Origin: Terriglobia bacterium
GTDB lineage: Bacteria; Acidobacteriota; Terriglobia; Terriglobales; Acidobacteriaceae
DNA: 64,000 bases
Direction: 5' to 3'
Assembly (NCBI GenBank): GCA_020073665.1
Contig: JAIQEU010000011.1
Coordinates: forward strand, 1-64,000
Below are positions 1 to 8,267 of the stretch, one piece after another. Every line of letters begins with the position of its first letter. Position 1 is the first letter of the stretch. The notes under the pieces are model-generated. The model had not been told where the DNA came from, searched no databases, and worked only from the letters and a program-made list of their open reading frames with translations. Made by a program: the position numbers and the translations under genes.

Positions 1-1692
1 GCGATTCTGCGCAAGCCGCCACTAGCACCTGCCTCTCTCAATCCCAGGGTGTCTCCGGAACTGGAGCGGATCATCGGGAAGTGCCTGGAGAAGGAACCGG
101 AGAACCGGTACCAGTCGGCCAAAGAGCTGGCGGTGGATTTGCGACGGCTGTTCACCCCGAGCACAGTCGCGCGCCCGCTCCCGAGGCGAAGGTTCGGTGC
201 GGGCAAGACCATCTCGCTGGTCGTGGCCTGCGCGGTCGCGCTGGTGCTCACCTTGGTGGGGCTTAACCTTGGCGGGGTACGAGACAAGCTATTCAGCGGA
301 GCGGCTCAAGCCCCCATCCGTTCCCTGGCGGTTTTACCGTTAGCAAATCTCTCTGGCGATCCGGAACAAGAATACTTCGCCGACGGCATGACCGAAGCCC
401 TGATCACGGATCTCTCCAGGATCAAGGCCCTGAAAGTGATCTCGCGAACCTCGGTGATGCAGTTCAAGGGCGGCACCAAGCCGCTGCCGCAGATCGCGCA
501 GGCGTTAGGAGTGGACGGCATCCTGGAGGGTTCGGTGCAGCGCTCGGACGGACGAGTCCGCATCACGGCGCAGCTCATCCGGGCCGCGACCGACACTCAT
601 CTCTGGGCCGAAAGCTACGAACGTGATACCCGCGATGTGCTGACCTTGCAGGCCGAAGTGGCCCAGGCCATAGCCCAAGAGATCAAGGTTGCGGTGTCGC
701 CGGAAGAAACCAAGAGCCTGGGTCTCGCCAGCGCAGTCAATCCCGATGCCTACGAGGACTATCTGAAGGGTCAGTCACACTGGTACCACCTCTCGCGCGA
801 GCACCTCGACGCCGCTCTGGGGTATTTTGAGCTGGCGCTCCAGAAGGACCCCAACTACGCCCGCGCGTACGTGGGCGTTGCGAACGTCTGGATGGCGCGC
901 GGAGATTCCGGATTTATGCAGCCCCGCGAGGTGGTTCCGAAAGCCAAGGCGGCCGTCTCGAAGGCTCTGCAACTTGACGACACGCTCGCCGAGGCTCACA
1001 TCGCCTTCGCGAATATCGTAGGCCCCTACGACCACGATTGGTCCACCGCGGAACGGGAGTTTCGGCGGGGAGTTGAGCTCAACCCCAACAGTGCGGATGG
1101 CCATTTCATGTACGCGGATTTTCTGATCTCGATGAAGCGTACGCAGGAGTGGAATACGGAGGTTCAGCGGGCCCTGGAGTTGGACCCGTTCAACCCCTTT
1201 TTCCCGTGCTTCTATGGTTGGCACTTGGTGTACGTGCAGCGCTATGACGAGGCCATCGAGCAGTTCCACAAGGTTCTGGCAACGGAACCGGACTTTTCGT
1301 CGGCGCACATGGGTCTTTGGGGCGCCTTTTACAAAGCAGGAAGGCACAAGGAAGCCTTGGCGGAAGCCAAGAAGTTTTTTGCGGTGCTGGGCGACCGTGA
1401 GGTCGAGGATGCCATGACGCGCGGCTATACGGCTGGGGGATACACCACCGCGATGCATCTTGCAGCGGAGGTGCTGGCAGCGCGGTCCAAGCGGACCCAT
1501 GTTCCGGGCGTGCGCATTGCGCGATTGTATGCGCACGCGGGAGAGAACGATCAAGTCATGAAATGGCTGGAGAAAGCCTACGAGCAGCGTGAAACCCCGC
1601 TGGTTCACCTCAACGTGGCCTGGGATTGGGACAGCGTGCGGCATGACCCGCGCTTCCAGGATCTGCTGCGGCGCATGAATTTCCCGCAATAG
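1..1692 (+). CDS. Ser/Thr protein kinase with TolB-like domain and TPRs (5' truncated)
   Basis: The reading frame is open from base 1, so the gene starts before the window. The first encoded residues (NPRVSPELERIIGKCLEKE, then RYQSAKELAVDLRRL) match the last helix of a Hanks-type Ser/Thr kinase domain. A single membrane helix follows (about 192-255), then a TolB/FlgO-like module with SLAVLPLANLSGD and EYFADGMTEALI, then a run of TPR helices with motifs such as ALQKDPNYARAYVGVANVW. Kinase, membrane helix, TolB-like and TPR is a frequent acidobacterial layout, thought to link envelope signals to cytoplasmic phosphorylation. Substrates are unknown. The kinase catalytic residues lie outside the window, so activity cannot be judged. 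A GTG at 49 is an internal valine, not the start. Confidence 0.85.
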   Translation, partial: AILRKPPLAPASLNPRVSPELERIIGKCLEKEPENRYQSAKELAVDLRRLFTPSTVARPLPRRRFGAGKTISLVVACAVALVLTLVGLNLGGVRDKLFSGAAQAPIRSLAVLPLANLSGDPEQEYFADGMTEALITDLSRIKALKVISRTSVMQFKGGTKPLPQIAQALGVDGILEGSVQRSDGRVRITAQLIRAATDTHLWAESYERDTRDVLTLQAEVAQAIAQEIKVAVSPEETKSLGLASAVNPDAYEDYLKGQSHWYHLSREHLDAALGYFELALQKDPNYARAYVGVANVWMARGDSGFMQPREVVPKAKAAVSKALQLDDTLAEAHIAFANIVGPYDHDWSTAEREFRRGVELNPNSADGHFMYADFLISMKRTQEWNTEVQRALELDPFNPFFPCFYGWHLVYVQRYDEAIEQFHKVLATEPDFSSAHMGLWGAFYKAGRHKEALAEAKKFFAVLGDREVEDAMTRGYTAGGYTTAMHLAAEVLAARSKRTHVPGVRIARLYAHAGENDQVMKWLEKAYEQRETPLVHLNVAWDWDSVRHDPRFQDLLRRMNFPQ

Positions 1693-1898
1693 GGTCGTCG
1701 CCCTCGTCTTGATCGAAACGCAGGTCAATCCTTTGGTCCGAGTCCCCCTTTCAAGCGCCCGGATTATCACGGTTGGGTACGCCAATGGAGCGCGAGGAAA
1801 TGGGCACACTCACGAAAATGCCGGCAATATTTGCTTGCCAGCCTAGTTCTCATGGTCTTTAATCCTCAGGTCTGCTTTGCTGCATGGGGTGAGGAGCA

Positions 1899-3287
1899 AT
1901 GCGTTCAGACCTGCCAACGTCTGGTCCCGTCCCAGCTGTTCCGACATCCCTTTACCAGCCCACTCAGAACCTGCGCCGAATTGGACTGGCGCCATTTGTT
2001 GCCATTCTTTTCGCTTACTGCGCGGGTGGGCCGTTTTCGTTGGAATCGATGGTCTCCTCGTCGGGGCCGGGACTGGGGCTGACATTCCTGATCGTGGTAC
2101 CACTGTTGTTCGCGGTCCCGATTGCACTGGCGACGGCGGAGATGACCACGCTGATGCCGGTGGAGGGCGGCTTCTATCGCTGGACGCGCGCTGCCTTGGG
2201 GGATTTTTGGGGATTTCAGTGTGGATGGTGGAACTGGACGGGCACGTTCCTGATGAGCGCGTCGTACGGGGTGGCGATGGCGGACTACCTGGATGACTGG
2301 CTGCCTCTGCATTCGCGGACGGAGCACTGGGTCGTGGCTTTTGCATTCCTGCTGGCGGTGGCCTACCTCAACATCCGCGGCATTCACCTAGTGGGCAAAC
2401 TCACGCTCATCATGCTGCTCATCATGGCCGTACCGCTGGTGGTTTTTGTTGTGCTCGGCTTTCATCATGCGCATTTCAACCCGTTTCAACCATTTTTTCC
2501 GACGGGAAGGCCCTGGCAAGGGGCTTTCGGAGTGGGACTGGCCATTGCTTTGTGGTCGTATGCCGGGTACGAACAACTCTCCACCGTGATTGAGGAAGTG
2601 GAGGAGCCGGCGCGGAATTTTCCGATTGGTTTGGCCATCGTGGTGCCGCTGGCGATCGGCATTTACGTGGTCACGCTGGCTGCAGGGCTGACCGCGCTGG
2701 GGAACTGGCGGGAGTGGGAAACCGGATACCTGGTGACGGCGGGGCGGCTGATTGGTGGGAACGTGCTGGGGACGTCCATCTTTGTGGCGTCGGTGATCTG
2801 TAACTTCGTGCTGCTGGACAGCACATTGCTGTCGGTGGCGCGCATCCCGATGACCATGGCGGAAGACGGTTACTTCCATCCGGTGTTGGGAAAAGTTAGT
2901 GAACGTTTTGGGACGCCGGTGCGGTCTATCCTGCTGTCGACGGCATTTTGCGCGGCGTTAGCAGTCTTCACCGTGCCTCAGCTGATTGCGGTGTACGCGT
3001 GGACGCGCATGGCGACATCGATACAGACCATGTTTTCGTTTTGGCAACTGCGGCGCCAGTATCCGGATGCGCCGCGGAGTTTTCGCGTTCCCGGGGGGAC
3101 GCTGGGAGCACTCGCGATCGTGATTGCTCCTACTCTGCTTTTCGCGTGGGCAATGATCTACAGCGATGTGGGCACGCGAAAATGGGGGCTGCTGAATTTG
3201 GCTTCGGGGCCGGTGGCATACCTATGGGTGCGGTATCGCCGCGGGCGGCAAGCGCAAGCGCGATCCGATGCGATGGTTGCTGACTAG
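1899..3287 (+). CDS. APC-family amino acid/polyamine permease
   Basis: Protein of 462 aa with about 12 hydrophobic segments. The first contains GLAPFVAILFAYCAGGPF, matching the Gly-rich unwound helix 1 of APC transporters, and ALATAEMTTLMPVEGGFYRW matches helices 2-3 of the family. A conserved SYAGYEQLSTVIEEVEEPARN-type motif sits in the helix 6/7 region. It probably imports or exchanges an amino acid or polyamine across the cytoplasmic membrane; the substrate cannot be read from sequence. The ATG at 1899 has a GAGGAG ribosome site 3 bases upstream. It stands alone between the kinase gene and a convergent gene. A second, different APC permease lies at 18.7-20.0 kb. Confidence 0.88.
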   Translation: MRSDLPTSGPVPAVPTSLYQPTQNLRRIGLAPFVAILFAYCAGGPFSLESMVSSSGPGLGLTFLIVVPLLFAVPIALATAEMTTLMPVEGGFYRWTRAALGDFWGFQCGWWNWTGTFLMSASYGVAMADYLDDWLPLHSRTEHWVVAFAFLLAVAYLNIRGIHLVGKLTLIMLLIMAVPLVVFVVLGFHHAHFNPFQPFFPTGRPWQGAFGVGLAIALWSYAGYEQLSTVIEEVEEPARNFPIGLAIVVPLAIGIYVVTLAAGLTALGNWREWETGYLVTAGRLIGGNVLGTSIFVASVICNFVLLDSTLLSVARIPMTMAEDGYFHPVLGKVSERFGTPVRSILLSTAFCAALAVFTVPQLIAVYAWTRMATSIQTMFSFWQLRRQYPDAPRSFRVPGGTLGALAIVIAPTLLFAWAMIYSDVGTRKWGLLNLASGPVAYLWVRYRRGRQAQARSDAMVAD

Positions 3288-3339
3288 GAAGAGGAAAGCC
3301 ACCTGCAGGAGTCAAAGTCCGCGATCCTTTACACGTGGC

Positions 3340-3801
3340 TCATTGCGTGATGGGGGTGGCGTCGGTGGCGATGCAGACCCAACGGCCACCTTTGTAGACC
3401 CAGGTATCGATGAAGCGTTCGCGGCGCACGTAGGCCTTGCCGTTTTCGACCCCCTTTACGCGCATGACCCCGGTGGCGACCGCGGTGTTGTTGCTGAACA
3501 CGTGGACGGTCGTGGATTCGGGAGCGACCTGCTGCTGTTGGCCGGTGGCATGAGCATTGGACGATTTCACGCTGGCTAGAAAATCAGCCTTGGTCTGAAC
3601 CGAACCGTCGTCGTTCACCAGGACAATGGCCTCGTCGAGGATCTGGTCGAGCGCTTTGATGTCCCCTGCCTTGTACGCCTGGTTCCACAATCCCTCGAGC
3701 GCGGCGATTTTGGTCTTGGTGGAGGAGTCGGCATCGTCTTGCGCGGGAGCGAGCAAGGTGATGGCGCAGATCAGGAACAGCAGAAGGCGGGCAGGTCTCA
3801 T
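3340..3801 (-). CDS. Secreted SnoaL-like/DUF4440 family protein
   Basis: Protein of 153 aa starting at the ATG at 3801, preceded by GGAGG 7 bases upstream. The longer open frame to 4143 lacks such a site and covers the neighbouring promoter, so the short start is preferred. Residues 1-20 (MRPARLLLFLICAITLLAPA) are a Sec signal peptide. The mature part fits the NTF2-like fold of DUF4440/SnoaL-like proteins: LEGLWNQAYKAGDIKALDQIL, then DDGSVQTKADFLASV, then a C-terminal ERFIDTWVYKGGRWVCIA strand pair. Such proteins bind small ligands or act as small hydrolases or isomerases in the periplasm; no catalytic set can be assigned. It is convergent with the permease gene. Confidence 0.75.
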   Translation of the reverse strand: MRPARLLLFLICAITLLAPAQDDADSSTKTKIAALEGLWNQAYKAGDIKALDQILDEAIVLVNDDGSVQTKADFLASVKSSNAHATGQQQQVAPESTTVHVFSNNTAVATGVMRVKGVENGKAYVRRERFIDTWVYKGGRWVCIATDATPITQ

Positions 3802-4051
3802 GAGCACCCTCCGTAGGCAAATTATCGGCGTCCGGACGCTTCCAGGGGAGTAAGTCGGGTGATTCCGGCAAAGTGGGAGGTCTTGGTGAGGCGGTTTTGC
3901 AATCCGCAGTTTACCTCGTGCTCGAGTGGCTGCACCGCTCCTGGGGTCGTGCCTCTCCCAAAACAGCACTGCAGCCACGAGTTTTTCAGCCGCGGCTAAG
4001 GCATTTCGGCCAGGGGCCGATAAACTAGAAGTTGAGGGCTGAACTGTTCCA

Positions 4052-4879
4052 GTGAAGACCAGACTCATGCGGGCGCTCAGGTCGCGGCGGTTGGGCTTGG
4101 CGCGAGGGTTGAAGCCGGAGGTGTCGCAGCCGCCACAGCTCACCGACCCGTTGCGTTCCCAGGTGCCGGTTTTGCGGCAGGCGGAGATAGCGGCGGTCTA
4201 CCACACCCAGCGCGTGGCGGGCGATTTCTACGAATTTCTGAGGGTGGGGCAGTCGCGGGTGCTGTTTGCGCTGTTCGACATCGCCGGGCGGCGGGAGGAC
4301 ACGCGGGACATCCTGATCGCGGTGCAGCGCACCTTCCGTACCGTGGCGCCGGAGCTTTTCGCCCGAGAAGACTTGAATGAGCCCGAAGCGATGATCGAGC
4401 TTTGCTACCAGATCAACCGCACCATCCTCGAATTTGCCGGCGGAGTGCGCAGTTGTCCGGCGTTCCTGGGTTGCTACCAGGAGGACCTGGGTACGGTGTG
4501 CTACGCCAACGCGGGCCACACTCCGGGGTTGCTGCGAGACGGCAGTGGGATCACGGCGCTGGAGGCTACCGGCCTGCCGCTGGGGCTGTTTTCTCATGTC
4601 ACGCAAAGCGCCTCGACCTGTGCCCTGGTGCCGGGCGCGGCCGTGCTGATCGTTTCTCGCGGGATTGTGGAGGCGGAATCGAATGACAAAGACTTCGGGC
4701 TGGAGGGCACCAGAGAAGCTTTCCAGAGGGCTTCTGCGGACACGGCCGAGGGCCTGTGCCGGAACATCCTGAGCGCGGTCCAGAACTTCCTGCAGGCGGC
4801 TCCGATCCATAACGATGTGACCGCGCTGGCCCTGTCGCGGACTAACAGCGCCAAAGGCCGCTCAGAACGACTTTCCTGA
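4052..4879 (+). CDS. SpoIIE/RsbU-type PP2C serine phosphatase
   Basis: Protein of 275 aa from a GTG at 4052; an ATG at 4067 is an equally possible start, and no strong ribosome site decides. The whole protein is one PPM/SpoIIE phosphatase domain. AGDFYEF near residue 57 supplies the first metal-binding Asp; FDIAGRRED, YANAGHTPGLLR, GLPLGLF, SRGIVEAE and the terminal NDVTALALSR follow in family order. In the second motif the usual DVxGHG is DIAGRRE, so one metal-site Gly-His is changed. Family members dephosphorylate anti-sigma-factor antagonists in partner-switching circuits. No sensor domain and no anti-sigma partner are encoded nearby, so its target is elsewhere or unknown. Confidence 0.8.
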   Translation: MKTRLMRALRSRRLGLARGLKPEVSQPPQLTDPLRSQVPVLRQAEIAAVYHTQRVAGDFYEFLRVGQSRVLFALFDIAGRREDTRDILIAVQRTFRTVAPELFAREDLNEPEAMIELCYQINRTILEFAGGVRSCPAFLGCYQEDLGTVCYANAGHTPGLLRDGSGITALEATGLPLGLFSHVTQSASTCALVPGAAVLIVSRGIVEAESNDKDFGLEGTREAFQRASADTAEGLCRNILSAVQNFLQAAPIHNDVTALALSRTNSAKGRSERLS

Positions 4880-4947
4880 GAAACCTCGACCCCTCAGAAC
4901 GAAATAGAGCGCAGCCGCCCTCAAGATTCGCATGATGCTGCGCCGCC

Positions 4948-6177
4948 TTAACCTTTCACGCACACTACCTGGCGCAAGGTGTGGACGACATCCACCAGGT
5001 CCTTTTGCGCTTCCATGACGGCATCGATCGACTTGTAGGCCATCGGGGTTTCATCGATGACGTCCTTGTCTTTGCGGCATTCGACCCCGGCGGTGGCCTT
5101 CATGTGGTCCTCTACCGTGAAGCGGCGCTTGGCTTCCGTGCGCGACATGGCGCGTCCGGCTCCGTGACTGCAACTCATGAAGCTCTCCGGATTGCCCTTG
5201 CCGCGCACGATGTAGGAACGCGCTCCCATGCTTCCGGGGATGATGCCCATGTCGCCCGCGCGGGCGCGCACCGCTCCTTTGCGCGTGACCAGCACGTTCT
5301 CGCCGTAGTGGTGCTCCCAGGCCACGTAGTTGTGGTGGCAGCTGACCACCTCCGATTCGGCGGTGAAGGCGGGCACCAGCCCCGACTCACGGACGACGCG
5401 GACGATATTGCGCATCATCAGTTCGCGGTTTGCCAGCGCATAGTCCTGTGCCCAGTGCACCGCGTCGACGTAGTCGTCAAAGTGCTCGCTGCCTTGCGGC
5501 AGGTAGGCAAGGTCCTTATCCGGCAGGTTGATCATCCGCTTGCGCATGTCGTTCTTGGCCAGTTCGATGAAAAACGTTCCGAAACGATTGCCTACGCCAC
5601 GCGATCCCGAGTGCAGCATGAACCAGACGTGGTCGTTTTCGTCGAGGCAAATCTCGATGAAATGGTTGCCGGTGCCCAGTGTACCCAGGTGATGGACGCG
5701 CTGCTTGTGCTCGAGCTTGGGATACTTCTCGGTGATTGCCCGGTAGCGCGGCTCAAGCTGCGCCCACACTTCCGCGTGATGCTCAGGCGCATGCTTCCAG
5801 GCGCCACGATCGTTCGGTCCACCCTGGTCGGTGCGGCCGACCGGTACAGCGCGCTCGATGGCCTCGCGAATGCCATGCAGATTGTCAGGCAACTGGCTGG
5901 CATTGAGTGTCGTCTGCACCGCCATCATGCCGCAGCCGATGTCCACGCCGACGGCCGCGGGAATAATTGCGCCCCGGGTCGGAATCACGCTACCCACAGT
6001 CGCTCCGATGCCCCAATGTACGTCAGGCATCGCCGCCACCCACTTGTAGACAAACGGCAACTGCGCCACGTTCAGCAACTGCTTGCGGGCCGCGTCTTCG
6101 AGGGGGACACCCCTGGTCCAGGCCTTGATGGGAACGCCGATCTCAGGAGTAATGAGGTTGTAGATGCTTTCCGACAT
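4948..6177 (-). CDS. rtcB: RNA-splicing ligase RtcB (3'-phosphate/5'-OH RNA ligase)
   Basis: Protein of 409 aa starting MSESIYNLITPEIG at the ATG at 6177, matching the usual family length. The open frame runs further upstream, but those residues do not resemble RtcB. Diagnostic motifs are present: GVDIGCGMMA (metal-binding Cys), GTLGTGNHFIEI, HSGSRGVGN, and the guanylation-site region SCSHGAGRAMSRTEAKRRF with its His. RtcB joins 2',3'-cyclic-phosphate or 3'-phosphate RNA ends to 5'-OH ends using GTP and Mn2+, in tRNA repair and healing of cleaved RNA. No archease gene, RtcA cyclase or RtcR regulator is seen beside it. A 78-codon ORF on the same strand lies 68 bases upstream. Confidence 0.96.
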   Translation of the reverse strand: MSESIYNLITPEIGVPIKAWTRGVPLEDAARKQLLNVAQLPFVYKWVAAMPDVHWGIGATVGSVIPTRGAIIPAAVGVDIGCGMMAVQTTLNASQLPDNLHGIREAIERAVPVGRTDQGGPNDRGAWKHAPEHHAEVWAQLEPRYRAITEKYPKLEHKQRVHHLGTLGTGNHFIEICLDENDHVWFMLHSGSRGVGNRFGTFFIELAKNDMRKRMINLPDKDLAYLPQGSEHFDDYVDAVHWAQDYALANRELMMRNIVRVVRESGLVPAFTAESEVVSCHHNYVAWEHHYGENVLVTRKGAVRARAGDMGIIPGSMGARSYIVRGKGNPESFMSCSHGAGRAMSRTEAKRRFTVEDHMKATAGVECRKDKDVIDETPMAYKSIDAVMEAQKDLVDVVHTLRQVVCVKG

Positions 6178-6245
6178 GGCGCTCTCTCTGTATATATTGT
6201 TACGCAATCCGGAGGAACGGGCGAGGACGTCCGTCCCTCCCTCGT

Positions 6246-6482
6246 TCAATTCACCCACTGCGTCTCCTCCAGCGCGCGGATGTACTCGACCACCGACTCG
6301 CTCCAGCCGTCGATGTGGGTCCACTTGCCGTATCCGATCCCGTTCTTGTAGCTGGCCAGCTTGACCACTGACCCTGTGCGGTTAGGGCTGGGGGAATAAG
6401 CGCAGGCCGCGGTTTCATCGCCTGTCACGCGTAACTGCCGCTCAGCGAATCGGCTGAACCGCGAATCGTGGGACAACTCCAA
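6246..6482 (-). CDS. Small hypothetical protein upstream of rtcB
   Basis: Open frame of up to 78 codons ending 68 bases before the rtcB start and on the same strand. The furthest start is a TTG at 6482; a GTG about 20 codons in is also possible, and neither has a clear ribosome site. Third codon positions are strongly GC-biased, as in its neighbours, which suggests a real gene. The C-terminal half (KNGIGYGKWTHIDGW, then SVVEYIRALEETQWVN) looks like a compact folded domain rather than a random frame. I do not recognise a family; it is neither archease nor a KTSC domain. The position suggests co-transcription with rtcB. Confidence 0.45.
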   Translation of the reverse strand: MELSHDSRFSRFAERQLRVTGDETAACAYSPSPNRTGSVVKLASYKNGIGYGKWTHIDGWSESVVEYIRALEETQWVN

Positions 6483-6578
6483 ATTGGCAAAGGAGATAAA
6501 AGCGAGCTGCGAATTTGGCTAACTGGGGAAAGAGCGGCCAGTCTATGCTTACATCCAGCCCAGGCACTCGGAGTCATC

Positions 6579-7541
6579 ATGAAGAAAACACTCGTTGCCG
6601 CATTTTTGGGAGTCTGCTCGTGCTTGTTCGCCCAGGACTCCAGCCTGCTTCGCCACTTCGACTACGACCAGAATGCGCCGCTCGACATCAAGGATGCCGG
6701 GGTCGAGAAGCGTGGCGAGGTTGCCGTCCACGATGTCTCCTATGCCAGTCCCAAGGGTGGACGGGTTCCCGCCTACCTGGTCGTGCCCGCAGGGAAGGGG
6801 CCGTTTGCGGCGGTGATCTGGGGACACTGGTACTGGGATAACTCGGCAATGCGTAACCGCAAAGAGTTTCTGGACGAAGCGGTGGCGCTCGCCCGTTGCG
6901 GAGTGGTCTCGCTGCTCACCGATGGCCCGGTGGCGCGACCGGGGCACGTGGAGGACCAGACGCCCCTGAACGAGCAGCAGATGACCGACTTGCTGCAGCA
7001 GGTCGTGGACATGCGGCGGGGAGCGGACTTGTTGCTGGCTCGCAAGGATGTCGATCCGACTCGCCTGGCCTACGTTGGGCACAGCTACAACGCCGGAGTG
7101 GGAGGAATCCTCAGCGGGGTGGACAAGCGCTTCCGGGCGTTCGTCCTGATGGCGGGTGGGCTCTCGGACGAATTGGACCTGAAGACAAAGGAATACCTGG
7201 ACTATCGCCAAAAGGTGGGCGCGGAGAAGTTCGACGCGTTCGCCGCCAAGTATGGCTGGCTCGATGCCGGAAAGTATGTCTCGCACGCCGCACCGGCCAC
7301 GGTGTTTCTGCAATATGCTTCGCAGGAAAAGTTCCTGACGCCGGAACGGGCCCGGCAGTACGAGGCCATCGTCAGCGAGCCCAAGCGCTTCAAACTGTAC
7401 GACGCGCCGCACGCCCTCAACGCGGAAGCGCGACGCGACCGCATCGCGTTCCTGGCGGAGCAACTTAAGTTCAAAGCACCCACGGCCGCGGAAATTGCCA
7501 GCATTCCCGACCTGGTGCAGCCGCCGGAGCCGACGCCGTAG
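6579..7541 (+). CDS. Exported alpha/beta hydrolase (dienelactone-hydrolase-like)
   Basis: Protein of 320 aa from the ATG at 6579 (GGAG 5 bases upstream). MKKTLVAAFLGVCSCLFAQ is a Sec signal peptide, possibly ending in a lipobox-like CSC. The mature part is an alpha/beta hydrolase: AAVIWGHWYW forms the oxyanion-hole strand and VGHSYNAGVGG is the nucleophile elbow with the catalytic Ser. The acid and His candidates fall in the C-terminal third, the His probably in DAPHALNAEARRD. Probably a periplasmic esterase or peptidase-like hydrolase of unknown substrate. Its stop lies only 3 bases before the lexA -35 element, so the lexA promoter sits directly against it. Confidence 0.8.
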   Translation: MKKTLVAAFLGVCSCLFAQDSSLLRHFDYDQNAPLDIKDAGVEKRGEVAVHDVSYASPKGGRVPAYLVVPAGKGPFAAVIWGHWYWDNSAMRNRKEFLDEAVALARCGVVSLLTDGPVARPGHVEDQTPLNEQQMTDLLQQVVDMRRGADLLLARKDVDPTRLAYVGHSYNAGVGGILSGVDKRFRAFVLMAGGLSDELDLKTKEYLDYRQKVGAEKFDAFAAKYGWLDAGKYVSHAAPATVFLQYASQEKFLTPERARQYEAIVSEPKRFKLYDAPHALNAEARRDRIAFLAEQLKFKAPTAAEIASIPDLVQPPEPTP

Positions 7542-7544
7542 TGC

Positions 7545-7580
7545 TTGACATTTCGCTTTATATTCGCCCATAATTCGCCT
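7545..7580 (+). promoter_or_regulatory. lexA promoter with three TTCGC direct repeats (candidate LexA operator)
   Basis: TTGACA at 7545-7550 and CATAAT at 7569-7574 (18-base spacer) form a good sigma70-type promoter. The pentamer TTCGC occurs at 7552, 7563 and 7574, exactly 11 bases apart, so the copies lie on nearly the same face of the helix and fill the promoter core. Alphaproteobacterial LexA binds GTTC direct repeats with the same 11-base period, so this is a plausible autoregulatory operator (inference). The distance from the -10 element to the ATG at 7581 is only 6 bases, predicting transcription starting at or next to the start codon. Confidence 0.6.
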
Positions 7581-8201
7581 ATGGCGATCACCCGGCGGCA
7601 ACGGCAGGTGTACGATTTCATCTCTGATTTCGTACAGAAGAACAACTACTCTCCGTCCTTTGAAGAGATCGGCGAAGGATTGGGATTGAGTTCGCTGGCC
7701 ACGGTGCACAAGCACATCTCCAACCTGGAGAAAAAAGGCCTGCTCACGCGCGACTACAACCGCAGCCGCTCGATTGACCTGCTGCCGCCCAAAGGCAGGC
7801 TGAAGCAAGCCATGGCAGTCAACAGCGGCATGGTGCTTCCGCTGCTGGGCCGGATCGCGGCCGGGCTACCCATTGAGGCGGTGGCCAACAACGAGACCAT
7901 TTCGCTGGCGGATTTCGTGCGCTCGAAAGAAGTGTTTGTGCTCGAAGTGCGCGGCGACTCCATGCAGGACGAACACATTGTTGACGGCGATTACGTGCTG
8001 GTGGAGAAGAGCAAGACCGCGCACAACGGCGATATTGTGGTCGCCCTGGTGCAGGGAACGGATGCCACTCTCAAGCGCTTCTACCGCGAGGGGGACAATA
8101 TCCGCCTGCAACCTTCGAACGTGAGCATGCAGCCGATTATCGTGCCCGCCGCTTCGGTGGAGGTGCAGGGCCGGGTGATTGGGGTGCTGCGGAAGTATTA
8201 A
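7581..8201 (+). CDS. lexA: LexA SOS repressor
   Basis: Protein of 206 aa. The N-terminal winged helix reads ITRRQRQVYDFISDFVQKNN, then SPSFEEIGEGLGLSSLATVHKHI. The autocleavage bond is at A94-G95 (GRIAAGLP), the catalytic serine is S127 (VRGDSMQD) and the general base is K165 (DATLKRF). LexA represses DNA-damage genes; RecA filaments trigger its self-cleavage. The start is the ATG at 7581. There is no Shine-Dalgarno sequence in front of it, and the promoter elements end 6 bases before it, so the mRNA is probably leaderless. The gene probably ends its transcription unit, as the next gene is on the opposite strand. Confidence 0.96.
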   Translation: MAITRRQRQVYDFISDFVQKNNYSPSFEEIGEGLGLSSLATVHKHISNLEKKGLLTRDYNRSRSIDLLPPKGRLKQAMAVNSGMVLPLLGRIAAGLPIEAVANNETISLADFVRSKEVFVLEVRGDSMQDEHIVDGDYVLVEKSKTAHNGDIVVALVQGTDATLKRFYREGDNIRLQPSNVSMQPIIVPAASVEVQGRVIGVLRKY

Positions 8202-8267
8202 GAGCAGTCGTCCCTTGTCCGGCTTCAGTCGTCAGGACTCCACGCTTCGCCGCTGGGAATCTCCTAC

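Noticed and set aside
3802-4143. Longer start for the SnoaL-like secreted protein
   Set aside because: The extra residues would precede a clear signal peptide and a strong ribosome site at 3801, and overlap the opposite gene.
6178-6324. N-terminal extension of RtcB
   Set aside because: The 49 extra residues have no resemblance to the family, and MSESIYNLI fits the normal N-terminus.
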